NCBI RefSeq assembly: GCF_005146945.1
Contig: NZ_SWMS01000006.1
Span: forward strand, 1 to 64,000
DNA: 64,000 nt
Direction: 5' to 3'
Source of the DNA: Prauserella endophytica
GTDB taxonomy: Bacteria; Actinomycetota; Actinomycetes; Mycobacteriales; Pseudonocardiaceae
Part shown: piece after piece, positions 1 to 7,690 of the stretch
Numbering within the stretch: the first letter of the stretch is position 1
Layout: every line of letters starts with the position of its first letter
The notes under the pieces: generated by a model
Database searches by the model: none
Told to the model about the DNA's origin: nothing
Seen by the model: the letters and a program-made list of their open reading frames with translations, nothing else
Position numbers and translations under genes: made by a program

Positions 1-193
1 CGGTCATCCGCACCGAGTTGCGGAACGCCGGGTGGGTGGTGACGTCGGCGACCCTGTCGCCGTAGATGAACACCTCCCGGCCGTCGCGGATGCTCTCGAT
101 GTACTCGTCGCCGGTCATCGGGCGCGTGTTCCGCGGAGTGCTCGCTCCGTTCGCGGCGCTGCCGATGGCTTCGTCACGCTGCTCGACTGTCAT
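1..193 (-). CDS. hpaB: 4-hydroxyphenylacetate 3-monooxygenase-type oxygenase component, N-terminal part (cut by window edge)
   Basis: Only the first 64 residues lie in the window; the gene runs leftwards off position 1. After a polar lead the protein reads RPMTGDEYIESIRDGREV and then IYGDRVADVTTHPAFRNSVR, the standard N-terminus of the HpaB/PvcC family of FADH2-dependent aromatic ring hydroxylases. The ATG at 193 follows a GGAGAAGGGAA ribosome site. The flavin reductase that would supply FADH2 lies 47 bases upstream on the same strand, as expected for a two-component hydroxylase. Substrate (4-hydroxyphenylacetate or another phenol) cannot be decided from this fragment. Confidence 0.85.
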   Translation of the reverse strand, partial: MTVEQRDEAIGSAANGASTPRNTRPMTGDEYIESIRDGREVFIYGDRVADVTTHPAFRNSVRMT

Positions 194-240
194 CAGTAGT
201 TCCCTTCTCCATTGATGGGGATCGTTGACCGCGTCGCGGT

Positions 241-801
241 TCAGGCGGGCACGCGCTGGTAGGCGCCCGCGGCGGGCATGCCGAACCAGCTGCTCTCCGG
301 GCAGTCGACGGACGCGGCCCAGTGGTGGCCGCTGTCGAGCGCGCGCAGGGAGCGGAACCGGCCCGCGAAGAACAGCAGGGGTTCGGCGTCGGTGAGCTGC
401 AGGTCGACGACCTCGCCGAGGACGATCAGGTGGTCGCCGCCGTCGTAGGTGCGCCAGGGCCGGCACGAGATGGTCGCCGCGTTGCCGAGGAGCACGGGGG
501 CGGTGGGCCCCTGTGCCCAGAGGGGACCGGGCTCCTGCGGCTTGCCCGCGAAGTGCCACGCGATGTCCTGCTGCTCGGCGGCGAGCACGTTCACGGCGAA
601 CGGCGCGCCGTCGAGGTAGCCACAGGCCTTGGACCTGCGGGTCAGCGTCACCTGACACAACGCGGGCTCGAGCGAGACCGCCGTGAACGCGTTGACGGTC
701 GCCCCGTGGGGCTCACCCGCATCGTTCTCGCAGGTCACCACCGTCACGCCGGTGGCGAACCGGCCGAAGCCGTTGCGGATCTCGCGCTGGTCCAGGGTCA
801 T
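241..801 (-). CDS. Flavin reductase family protein (HpaC-like partner)
   Basis: 186 residues of the flavin-reductase-like FMN-binding fold; the GRFATGVTVVT motif near residues 13-23 is typical of NAD(P)H:flavin oxidoreductases that feed reduced flavin to monooxygenases. I place the start at the ATG ending at 801, because a GGAGG lies 8 bases upstream; a GTG three codons earlier (808-810) overlaps that ribosome site and is less likely. It is the first gene of the operon with the HpaB-like oxygenase and is divergent from the IclR gene at 919, so it is probably controlled by it. Confidence 0.88.
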   Translation of the reverse strand: MTLDQREIRNGFGRFATGVTVVTCENDAGEPHGATVNAFTAVSLEPALCQVTLTRRSKACGYLDGAPFAVNVLAAEQQDIAWHFAGKPQEPGPLWAQGPTAPVLLGNAATISCRPWRTYDGGDHLIVLGEVVDLQLTDAEPLLFFAGRFRSLRALDSGHHWAASVDCPESSWFGMPAAGAYQRVPA

Positions 802-815
802 CGTCGACACCTCCG

Positions 816-847
816 GTACGCTATGCGTACAGTCTGACCGCTATGCG
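816..847. promoter_or_regulatory. Probable IclR operator between flavin reductase and IclR gene
   Basis: GTACGC-TAT-GCGTAC (816-830) is a perfect inverted repeat. Its core CGCTATGCG (819-827) recurs at 839-847, exactly 20 bases on, so both copies face the same side of the helix. The pair sits between the divergent start codons, where an IclR regulator would control both the hydroxylase operon and itself. Binding is inferred. Confidence 0.6.
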
Positions 848-918
848 TTCAACACGTGGAAGGGTGCACCGCGGACGGCTTGGAAGTCAAGGCCGGGACT
901 GCGGGAAGATGGCGGGCG

Positions 919-1740
919 ATGACCAAGGACGAGAACTCGCGCGATCACATCCAGAGCCTCGAGCGGGGCTTCCAGGTGCTCCTGGCCTTTGACGCCGACC
1001 GGCCCAACCCCTCGCTCGCCGAGCTCGCCTCCGCCACCGGGCTCTCCCGGCCCGCGGTGCGGCGGATCCTCATCACGCTGCAGAGCCTTGGCTATGTGAA
1101 GGGGGAGGGCGGGCACTGGTCGCTGACCCCGCGCGTGCTCAGCATCGGCCAGCACTACTCGGCCTCGCACGCGATGATCGAGCTCTCCCAGCCGCACCTC
1201 ATGCGGCTCGCGGAGCAGACGAGCGAGTCAGCGTCACTCGCCGCGCTCGACGGCACCGACGTCGTCTACATCGGACGCGTTCCGGTGCGGCGCATCATGA
1301 GCATCAACATCGCGATCGGCTCCCGCGTGCCCGCGTACGCCACGTCGATGGGCCGGGTCCTGCTGGCGTGGGCTCCGCCGAAACACGTCGACGAGGTCAT
1401 CGACGCGGGCCTGCGCCCGCTCACCAGGAACACCGTTACCGACCCCGACGAGTTCCGCCGTGAGCTGCGCACGGTGCGCGCCGAGGGCTACTCGATCGTC
1501 GCCGGTGAGCTGGAGGAGGGCCTGCTGTCGGTCTCGGCCCCCGTCCGCGACCAGTCGGGCACGGTGATCGCCGCGCTGGCGTCGTCGACCTCGAGCGGCC
1601 GGGCGACCGTCGAGGAGCTGCGCTCCGAGATCGCGCCGCTCGTCGTGCGCACCGCCGACGCCATCAGCGCCGACTACGGCCACCGCGCCTCGGGCAAGGC
1701 GACCTCCACCGTGCACCGCGAGCACGAGGGCTTCTTCTGA
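919..1740 (+). CDS. IclR-family regulator (PcaR/PcaU-like)
   Basis: 273 residues: winged helix-turn-helix at about 12-70 (SLAELASATGLSRPAVRRIL) followed by the IclR effector-binding domain. The sequence, with YIGRVPVRRIM and YATSMGRVLLA, resembles the PcaR/PcaU/CatR branch that regulates aromatic catabolism. I prefer the ATG at 919 over a GTG at 856: the first 21 residues from 856 are not family-like and the GTG would lie beside the operator. The gene is divergent from the two-component hydroxylase and most likely controls it. Confidence 0.88.
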   Translation: MTKDENSRDHIQSLERGFQVLLAFDADRPNPSLAELASATGLSRPAVRRILITLQSLGYVKGEGGHWSLTPRVLSIGQHYSASHAMIELSQPHLMRLAEQTSESASLAALDGTDVVYIGRVPVRRIMSINIAIGSRVPAYATSMGRVLLAWAPPKHVDEVIDAGLRPLTRNTVTDPDEFRRELRTVRAEGYSIVAGELEEGLLSVSAPVRDQSGTVIAALASSTSSGRATVEELRSEIAPLVVRTADAISADYGHRASGKATSTVHREHEGFF

Positions 1741-1749
1741 GGCGCCCGT

Positions 1750-2107
1750 TCAGCTCACCGCGCTCGCGGTGACCCACGACGCGACCTGGGTGCGCGACGA
1801 GAAGTCGAGCTTGCGCAGGATCCGCTCCACGAGACCGTCAACCGTGCGCGGTGAGATCGTGAGCCGCTCGGCGACCTCCTTGCTGGACAGTCCGTCCGCG
1901 ATGAGCGTGGCGACCTCCTGCTCGCGCCGGGTGAGCGGCGCCGCCGGGTCGCTCCCGCAGCTCGCCGGGCCGCCCGCTGAGTTCCCGCACCTCCCGGCAC
2001 GTCCGGAGCGCCTCGTGCTCCCGGCCCGCGTGCGCCTGCGCCATCGCCAGCTGGGCCGCCGCCGTTAGCTCCGCACGCCGGCGCTCGCGTGGTTCGGGAC
2101 GCGGCAT
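1750..2107 (-). pseudogene. Remnant of a LuxR-family (LAL-type) regulator
   Basis: The minus strand ends in an intact LuxR DNA-binding domain ([16 protein letters not shown], then [20 protein letters not shown]), stopping at 1750. Upstream the frame is broken: a TPR-like stretch ([20 protein letters not shown]) is read in a different frame from 2107 down to about 1950. The ATPase and most of the protein are absent. The frame change and the truncated length (under 120 codons against several hundred for the family) indicate a dead fragment. It lies immediately downstream of the PhoD-like gene on the same strand. Confidence 0.7.
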
Positions 2108-2163
2108 TTCACCGGGCGTGTCGTTCCTGCGCGAGCACCTGCGCTGCCGTGCGCCGGCTCCCG

Positions 2164-3762
2164 CTACGGGGTGAGCGGGAGCCGGGCGTGCACCACGAGC
2201 CCGTCCGGTTCGCTCAGCTCCAGCCACGCCTCCGCGCGGCGTCCCGTCAGCTCCAGTGTCGCGATGGCGTTGGTGAACCGCGGTCCGAGCACGCACGACC
2301 AGTCCAGCGGCGGCGGCTCCACCCCGGACAGCCGCGCCCACCGGCCCGCCAGCCAGGCCAGCGGCCGCCACCAGCCCGCGCGGAACGCCAGCCGCAGGTA
2401 CGACGGCGCGGTGTTGTGCACCGGCGAGCACGTCAGCTGGTAGACCGCCGAGCGCAGCCGCCGGGGGAACCGAGCGCGGGCGAAATAGCTGTGGTGCACG
2501 TCCCCGGACAGCACGCAGATCGTCGCCGGTGCGCCGTCGGCCGAGCCGGTGCGCTCGACCAGCCGCGCGAGCCGGTCGAACGAGGACCGGAACGCGGCCC
2601 AGTGCTCGAAGTCGCCGGTCTGCCGGACCCACTCCGCGACGCGGCCTCGCCGGCCGGGTCTGCGGCACGCGGCCTCGTTGAGCGACTCCAGGTGCGAGAA
2701 CGCCGGCGGCAGCAGCCACGGCAGTGAAGTCCCGATCAGAAGGTGGTCGTGCTCGCCCTCGGCGCTCTGCTCCACCCAGCGGAACTCCTCCTCGTCGAGC
2801 ATCGACCGCCGCCCGCCGCCGAGGATGCGCCCCGCCCTGCTGTCGATCACCAGCAGCCGGACGCGGCCGAACCGGCGACGGTAGCTCCACCGCGCGTGTT
2901 TCACCGCGCCCAGTTCGTCGTCGGCCTCGTCGGCGAGCCTGCGGAGCAGCTCGGTGCGGTCGCCGGGCCCGTCCAGCACGGCGGCCGCGGTGGGGTCCTC
3001 GGCGAGCTCGCCGGGGCCGAGGTTGCCGAGGTGCTGGTACACCCAGTACGACATGAACGCGCCGCGCAGCCGTCCGGTCCACCACGGATGGCGCCGCATC
3101 CGCTCGCGCCACACGTCGGAGGTGTTCCAGTCGTCGCGCACGTCGTGGTCGTCGAAGATCATCGACACGGGCACGGTGGAGAGCAGCCAGCGCACCGGGG
3201 GATCGCACCACGTCTCGCGGTAGAGATGGGCGTACTCGTCGAAGTCCGTCACCTCGGTGCCGGGCGGTTCGCTCAGGTCCCGCCTCGTGGCGAGCCAGGC
3301 CTGCGTCTCGGCCGTGGTCTCGTCGGCGTAGACCTGGTCGCCGAGCAGGAGCAGCGACCGTGGCCATTCGGACTCGGGCAGCCCGCGCATCCGCTCCGCA
3401 TAGGACACCAGCGCGTCGGTGCCGAGCGAGTCGTGCTCGTGCGGCTTGCGGCAGGACCCGAAGACCAGCCGGAACGGCGCGCCGTCCTCGGGCAGCGTGC
3501 GGATGCGGCTCTCCGGGAAGGGGCTCTCCGGTTGCGGCCACACCGTTCGGCCGTCGAGCCGCACCTCGTACGGCGTGCTGGTGCCGGGAGCCAGGCCCGT
3601 GAGCACCACGAGCGCGTAGTGGTGGCCGCACACCTCGAACGTCGGGGCGCCAGCGTGGAGCACCGTGACCTCGCACGGCCCGCTGGTCTCCACCCACACC
3701 GTCGCCGACGACTCGTCGACATGCCGAAGCAGGGGACCGAGTACGAGCTCGACGTCGTCCAC
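2164..3762 (-). CDS. PhoD-like metallophosphatase family protein
   Basis: 532 residues. An N-terminal beta-sandwich (about 1-90) precedes a PhoD-like calcineurin-fold domain with the metal motifs FGSCRKPHEHD, LLLGDQVYAD, MIFDDHDVRDDWN and, towards the C-terminus, VLSGDVHHSYFA. These are the conserved Asp/Asn/His ligands of the metallophosphatase core. No signal peptide is visible, so unlike secreted alkaline phosphatase D it probably stays in the cytoplasm. The start is a GTG at 3762 with AGGA seven bases upstream. Substrate unknown; a phosphodiester or phosphonate is possible. Confidence 0.85.
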   Translation of the reverse strand: MDDVELVLGPLLRHVDESSATVWVETSGPCEVTVLHAGAPTFEVCGHHYALVVLTGLAPGTSTPYEVRLDGRTVWPQPESPFPESRIRTLPEDGAPFRLVFGSCRKPHEHDSLGTDALVSYAERMRGLPESEWPRSLLLLGDQVYADETTAETQAWLATRRDLSEPPGTEVTDFDEYAHLYRETWCDPPVRWLLSTVPVSMIFDDHDVRDDWNTSDVWRERMRRHPWWTGRLRGAFMSYWVYQHLGNLGPGELAEDPTAAAVLDGPGDRTELLRRLADEADDELGAVKHARWSYRRRFGRVRLLVIDSRAGRILGGGRRSMLDEEEFRWVEQSAEGEHDHLLIGTSLPWLLPPAFSHLESLNEAACRRPGRRGRVAEWVRQTGDFEHWAAFRSSFDRLARLVERTGSADGAPATICVLSGDVHHSYFARARFPRRLRSAVYQLTCSPVHNTAPSYLRLAFRAGWWRPLAWLAGRWARLSGVEPPPLDWSCVLGPRFTNAIATLELTGRRAEAWLELSEPDGLVVHARLPLTP

Positions 3763-3922
3763 GGCTGGATCCTAGCCGTGGCAAAGGTTCCCGGCAGTGC
3801 TTCGTTCACGGTCACGACTTCGTCTCGTCCCGGTGCGGGAGCAACCGGGACCCGCGCCGCGCGTCTGCCTGATACCCGGCGCTGGGACTCCCGTTCGCCA
3901 TTCTCCCGGCAGGAGGTCAACG

Positions 3923-4408
3923 ATGACCACCCTCACGCGGCGCGCGCTCGCGGCGCTCGCCGCCACCCTTCTGTTGCTCGGCGGTCTCGCGGTGTCGGCG
4001 TCGTCGGCCGCGCAGCCGACCACCCCGGTGCTGACCGGCATCCGCACCGGCCTCAACACCGGCTTCGACCGCGTCGTGCTCGACCTGAGCGGGCCGCGGC
4101 CGGCCGTCGCCCACCGGCTCGTCGACGAGTTGATCGCCGACGGCTCCGGTGAGATCGTCTGGCTCACCGGTGAGCACTTCGTCGCCGTCACCGCGACACC
4201 CGCGGCCGCACACGGCGCCAGCGGTGCACCGACGTATCCGGGCCCGGTGAAGTTCCGCACCCGCAGCCTGCGCAACGTGATGGCGGTTGCGGTCACCGGC
4301 GACTTCGAGGGCGTCCTCTCGGTCGGGCTCGGCACCCGGTACCGGTCGTGGGTGCGCGTGTTCACCCTCGGTTCGCCGACCCGCGTCGTCATCGACATCG
4401 GCCACTGA
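3923..4408 (+). CDS. Secreted AMIN-like domain protein
   Basis: 161 residues with a classical signal peptide (TRR then a leucine/alanine-rich core, ending near ASSAAQ at 25-30). The mature part has the AMIN-like pattern TGFDRVVLDLSG and ending SPTRVVIDIGH, a small beta-sandwich found in many secreted actinobacterial proteins and related to the peptidoglycan-targeting AMIN domain. An AGGAGG six bases before the ATG at 3923 fixes the start. Function is unknown; an envelope role is inferred from export. Confidence 0.82.
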   Translation: MTTLTRRALAALAATLLLLGGLAVSASSAAQPTTPVLTGIRTGLNTGFDRVVLDLSGPRPAVAHRLVDELIADGSGEIVWLTGEHFVAVTATPAAAHGASGAPTYPGPVKFRTRSLRNVMAVAVTGDFEGVLSVGLGTRYRSWVRVFTLGSPTRVVIDIGH

Positions 4409-4417
4409 GGACGGACC

Positions 4418-4443
4418 GGGGGCCGTGTCCCGCCACGGCCCCC
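4418..4443 (+). terminator. Hairpin after the AMIN-like gene
   Basis: GGGGGCCGTG and CACGGCCCCC form a perfect 10-bp stem with a 6-base loop, nine bases after the stop codon. There is no T tract, as is common for terminators in high-GC actinobacteria. Confidence 0.6.
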
Positions 4444-4472
4444 ACAGCCGCTCCACAGTGGACTACCACCCG

Positions 4473-4490
4473 CTCGCGAGTCGTGCGTTC
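4473..4490 (+). repeat. Single unit of the GCGAGTC repeat family
   Basis: CTCGCGAGTCGTGCGTTC matches the units of the large arrays at 6879, 35821 and 38877. Homology to a 2-hydroxyacid dehydrogenase begins immediately after it. Confidence 0.6.
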
Positions 4491-4800
4491 CCTCATCAAC
4501 ACGGCGCGTGGGCCGATCGTGGACGAGAAGGCGCTGGCCGGCGCGCTGCGCGACGGCGTGATCGCGGGCGCCGGTCTGGATGCCTACGAGCTGGAGCCGG
4601 AGCTCGCGGACGGCCTCGCGGAGCTGCCCAACACCACCCTGCTGCCGCACGTCGGCAGCGCGACCAGGTCCGTGCGCGTGCGAGTGGCCGAGCTGTGCGC
4701 GCGCAACGCCGTCGCGATGGCGGAGGGCCGTCGGCCGCCGCGCCCGGTGAACCCGGCGGGGGAGGTCACGCGGGGAACCGGCCGCCAAGGGCCCGGGTGA
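4488..4800 (+). pseudogene. C-terminal fragment of a D-2-hydroxyacid dehydrogenase
   Basis: The frame from 4488 reads SLINTARGPIVDEKALAGAL, then AGLDAYELEPE and NTTLLPHVGSAT, the end of the NAD-binding domain and the catalytic His region of the D-2-hydroxyacid dehydrogenase family. About 100 residues remain of roughly 320; the substrate domain and the GxGxxG motif are missing and there is no credible start. The fragment begins abruptly at a repeat unit and its end overlaps the convergent IclR gene by 35 bases. Confidence 0.8.
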
Positions 4801-5503
4801 TCCGTTCCGCCTGTTCGACCAGCACGTCGACCCGCTCGACGCACTTCTCGTACGGCATCCGCAGCGCCGGGCCCTGGATCATCAGCGCGCCGACCACGTC
4901 GGCGGCCGAGTCGAACACCGGGGGCCGCGAGGCCCGAGGCGCCGTCGACGCGTCACCCACCGTGATGGCGTAGCCGTCGGCGACGGTCTGTTTGATGAGC
5001 CTGCGCAGCTCGCCGCGGTCGGTCACGGTGCTGTCGGTGAGCTGCGGCGGCTCGTGCTGGGGGACCTTTTCGGCGAGGTCCGGGTTCCAGGCGAGCAGCA
5101 CGCGGCCCGAGGAGCCGACCGTGATCGGCGCGATCCGCCCGACGGACATCTCGCGGCGCAGGGCGTGGTGGGTCCCGGCGACGGCGATGCACACGCGGTG
5201 CTCGCCCTCGGCGCGGAAGAAGCACGCCGTCTCGCCGGTGACGTCGCGCCGGTCCTTGAGCACCGGGTTGACCACGGCGAGCACGTCGAAGTCCTTGGCG
5301 GCCGCGGCCGCCCAGTAGGCCATTCGGACACCGATGCGGAAACCGTCGTCGGCGCGGTCCAGGAACCCGTTCGCTACCAGGTTGGTCACCAGCCGCTGCA
5401 CGGTCGACGCGGGCAGGCCGGTAGATTGCTGTATCTCGCGCAACGTCAGCGACGGCCGCTTCAGTGTGAAGGCGTTCAGGATCTCCGTGATCTTGCCGAG
5501 CAC
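4766..5503 (-). CDS. IclR-family transcriptional regulator
   Basis: 245 residues: winged helix at about 15-60 (SLTLREIQQSTGLPASTVQRL) and an IclR effector domain with GSSGRVLLAW. The start is a GTG at 5503; no better start exists before the in-frame stop at 5567-5569, and the N-terminus is slightly short for the family. It is divergent from ilvA at 5603. The adjacent dehydrogenase remnant may be what is left of its former target. Ligand unknown. Confidence 0.85.
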   Translation of the reverse strand: MLGKITEILNAFTLKRPSLTLREIQQSTGLPASTVQRLVTNLVANGFLDRADDGFRIGVRMAYWAAAAAKDFDVLAVVNPVLKDRRDVTGETACFFRAEGEHRVCIAVAGTHHALRREMSVGRIAPITVGSSGRVLLAWNPDLAEKVPQHEPPQLTDSTVTDRGELRRLIKQTVADGYAITVGDASTAPRASRPPVFDSAADVVGALMIQGPALRMPYEKCVERVDVLVEQAERITRALGGRFPA

Positions 5504-5602
5504 GAGCAGCGGCGTGTGCGTGGCCCGTCGGTCGCCCTGGCGGGGTCCCGCCCATGCTCGTCGCGGCTACTCATGGCACGAACATGCGACAGGAGGACCG
5601 TG

Positions 5603-6871
5603 TTGTCTGAGAACGCCCCGGACGCGGGTGTGGTGAGCGCGGCGGACGTCACTGAGGCGGCCGTCCGGTTCGCCGACGTGATCGAGCCGAGCCCGCTGCA
5701 GCGCAACGAGCGGCTTTCCCAGCGGCACGACCTCGACGTGTGGCTCAAGCGCGAGGACCTCAACACGGTCCGCTCGTACAAGGGCCGCGGCGCCTACAAT
5801 CTCATCGCCTCGCTCAGCGACGGGGAACGCTCGCGGGGCGTCGTGTGCGCCAGCGCGGGCAACCACGGGCAGGGTGTCGCGTTCGCTTGCGCGGCTCTCG
5901 GGGTCAGCGCGCGGGTGTATCTGCCGAGGACGACGCCGAGGCAGAAGCGCGACCGCGTCGCCCGGTTCGGCGGCCAGTACGTGCAGATCGTCGTCGAGGG
6001 CGAGACCTACGACGACTGCGCGGCGGCCGCGCGCGAGCACGCCGAGCACACCGGCGCGGTCCTCATCCCGGCCTTCGACGACCCGCGCACCATCGCGGGC
6101 CAGGGCACCGTCGTCAAGGAGATCATCGAGCAGCTCGGGCGGGTTCCCGACGTGGTCGTGGTGCCGGTCGGCGGCGGCGGGCTGCTCGCCGGGACTCTGA
6201 CCTGGCTCCGGGAGACGCACCCAGGGGTGCGGGTCGTCGGCGCCGAGCCGCAGGGCGCGGCGAGCATGGCGCGCGCACTCGCCGAGGGGCAGCCGGTGGC
6301 GCTGGAGCACGTCGACCCGTTCGTCGACGGCGCCGCGGTGCGGCAGGTCGGGCGGCACACGTTCGCCGTGGCGGCGCAGGGCCGGCCGCGTCTCGTGGCC
6401 GTGCCGGAGGGGCAGATCTGCGTCGAGATGCTCGACCTGTACCAGTCCGACGGGATCATCGCGGAGCCGGCGGGGGCGCTCGCGTCGGCGGCGCTGCATC
6501 TCGACCTGGGGCTGCCCGAGGGCGCGACCGTGGTGTGCATCCTCTCCGGCGGCAACAACGACGTCAGCCGGTACAACGAGATCGTCGAGCGGGCGCTCGT
6601 CTTCGAGGGCCGTAAGCACTATTTCCTGGTCGAGTTCCCGCAGGAGCCGGGCGCGCTGCGCCGGTTCCTCGACGACATCCTCGGTCCCGACGACGACATC
6701 ACGCTCTTCGAGTACGTCAAGCGCAACAACCGGGAGACCGGCCCCGCGCTGGTCGGCGTCGAGCTGGGATCCCCGGAGAACCTGGAGCCCATGCTCAAGC
6801 GGATGGACGCCGCCCCGCACCGCATCGAGCAGGTGTCGCCGGACAGCCCCCTGTTCACCTTCCTGGTCTGA
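5603..6871 (+). CDS. ilvA: Threonine ammonia-lyase (threonine dehydratase, biosynthetic type)
   Basis: 422 residues of the fold-type II PLP family: the Schiff-base lysine K60 in VRSYKGRGAYN, the substrate loop SAGNHG (84-89), the phosphate-binding GGGGLLAG loop near 190, and SGGNND before a C-terminal ACT-like regulatory region from about 337 (HYFLVEFPQEPGALRRFL). It deaminates threonine to 2-oxobutyrate, the first committed step to isoleucine. The single C-terminal regulatory domain matches the short actinobacterial form. AGGAGG at 5591 is 6 bases from the TTG at 5603 and only 3 from a GTG at 5600; I choose the TTG. Confidence 0.9.
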   Translation: MSENAPDAGVVSAADVTEAAVRFADVIEPSPLQRNERLSQRHDLDVWLKREDLNTVRSYKGRGAYNLIASLSDGERSRGVVCASAGNHGQGVAFACAALGVSARVYLPRTTPRQKRDRVARFGGQYVQIVVEGETYDDCAAAAREHAEHTGAVLIPAFDDPRTIAGQGTVVKEIIEQLGRVPDVVVVPVGGGGLLAGTLTWLRETHPGVRVVGAEPQGAASMARALAEGQPVALEHVDPFVDGAAVRQVGRHTFAVAAQGRPRLVAVPEGQICVEMLDLYQSDGIIAEPAGALASAALHLDLGLPEGATVVCILSGGNNDVSRYNEIVERALVFEGRKHYFLVEFPQEPGALRRFLDDILGPDDDITLFEYVKRNNRETGPALVGVELGSPENLEPMLKRMDAAPHRIEQVSPDSPLFTFLV

Positions 6872-6878
6872 CCCTTTC

Positions 6879-7178
6879 CGCGAGTCCCCCGCTCGGGCCC
6901 GCGAGTCCCCCGCTCCGGCCCGCGAGTCCCCCGCTCGAGCCCGCGAGTTGCCCGCTTGGGCCCGCGAGTCCCCCGCTTGGGACCGCGAGTTGCCCGCTTG
7001 GGACCGCGAGTCCCTCGCTCCGGCCCGCGAGTTGTGCGTTCCCGACCGCGAGTCATTCGTTCCGGTCGTGCGCGGGAGCGCGCCATTCGCGGACCGGAGC
7101 GGGGCATTCGCGCGCCGGAGCGGGGGACTCGCGTGCCTGGGCGGGGGACTCGCGCGTCTGAGTGGGGGACTCGCGACC
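6879..7178. repeat. 21-bp-period repeat array that reverses direction
   Basis: From 6879 units of the form CGCGAGTCCCCCGCTCGGGCC run head to tail with a strict 21-base period (e.g. 6879, 6900). Variants read CGCGAGTTGTGCGTTCCC and CGCGAGTCATTCGTTCC. After about 7070 the units continue in the opposite orientation (GCGGGGGACTCGCG) to 7178. Complementary halves could form a long cruciform or RNA hairpin after ilvA. No spacers separate units, so this is not a CRISPR. Confidence 0.9.
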
Positions 7179-7690
7179 GGCGTAGGCGCTTCGGCTCCGC
7201 GCCGTTGCTCCGTTCGTCGTACCACTTCTGTCTCAACGCAGCATAAGTTCGCCTATTTTGACCGTAGATATTTACGGGAGCACCGGAAGTAATTAACTTT
7301 CCCCCTGGAACCCTCGGCGCTGAAGGCGAGGCAGGCGTGAGTCGAACGTCGCGACAGGCGGGATACGCGCGGATGCCGCAAGCACTACGGCATGCGCTCC
7401 TCCGCCGTTCCGTCGGCGGTCCGGTGACCGGCTTCCCGCCCGGCCCAGCCCCGCCCTGACCGGACCCCGCCACCGCGCAGAAGCCCGCAGAAGCCCTTCC
7501 GAAGAACCCCGAACCCCGCGGTCCAACCGTCTCCACCCGGGCGAGCCACGCTCGCCCGGCGGCGCGCCGTGCCGCGGCGAACCCACTCTGTCCACAAGCG
7601 ACACACGCGCACGGCAAGGATTCACCCCGCTCGTTCCCCACCCCGACCCCGGGCCCGCACGTGCCGCCCGGGTACGCGAATGGAGACCCC
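7179..7690. other. Long leader region upstream of the multicopper oxidase
   Basis: I find no supported gene here. An AT-rich island at about 7228-7302 stands out against its surroundings and contains the near-palindrome CCGTAGATATTTACGG (7262-7277; 14 of 16 positions symmetrical), a plausible operator or promoter. The rest is C-rich with no convincing codon structure. Confidence 0.5.

Noticed and set aside
856-918. Extended N-terminus of the IclR regulator from GTG 856
   Set aside because: The added 21 residues are not family-like, and the GTG lies next to the operator without a ribosome site.
6879-7178. Possible CRISPR array or repeat-protein gene (serine/arginine-rich open frames across the array)
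   Set aside because: Units are contiguous with no unique spacers, and the open frames arise simply because a 21-base period contains no stop codon in several frames; no start or ribosome site supports them.
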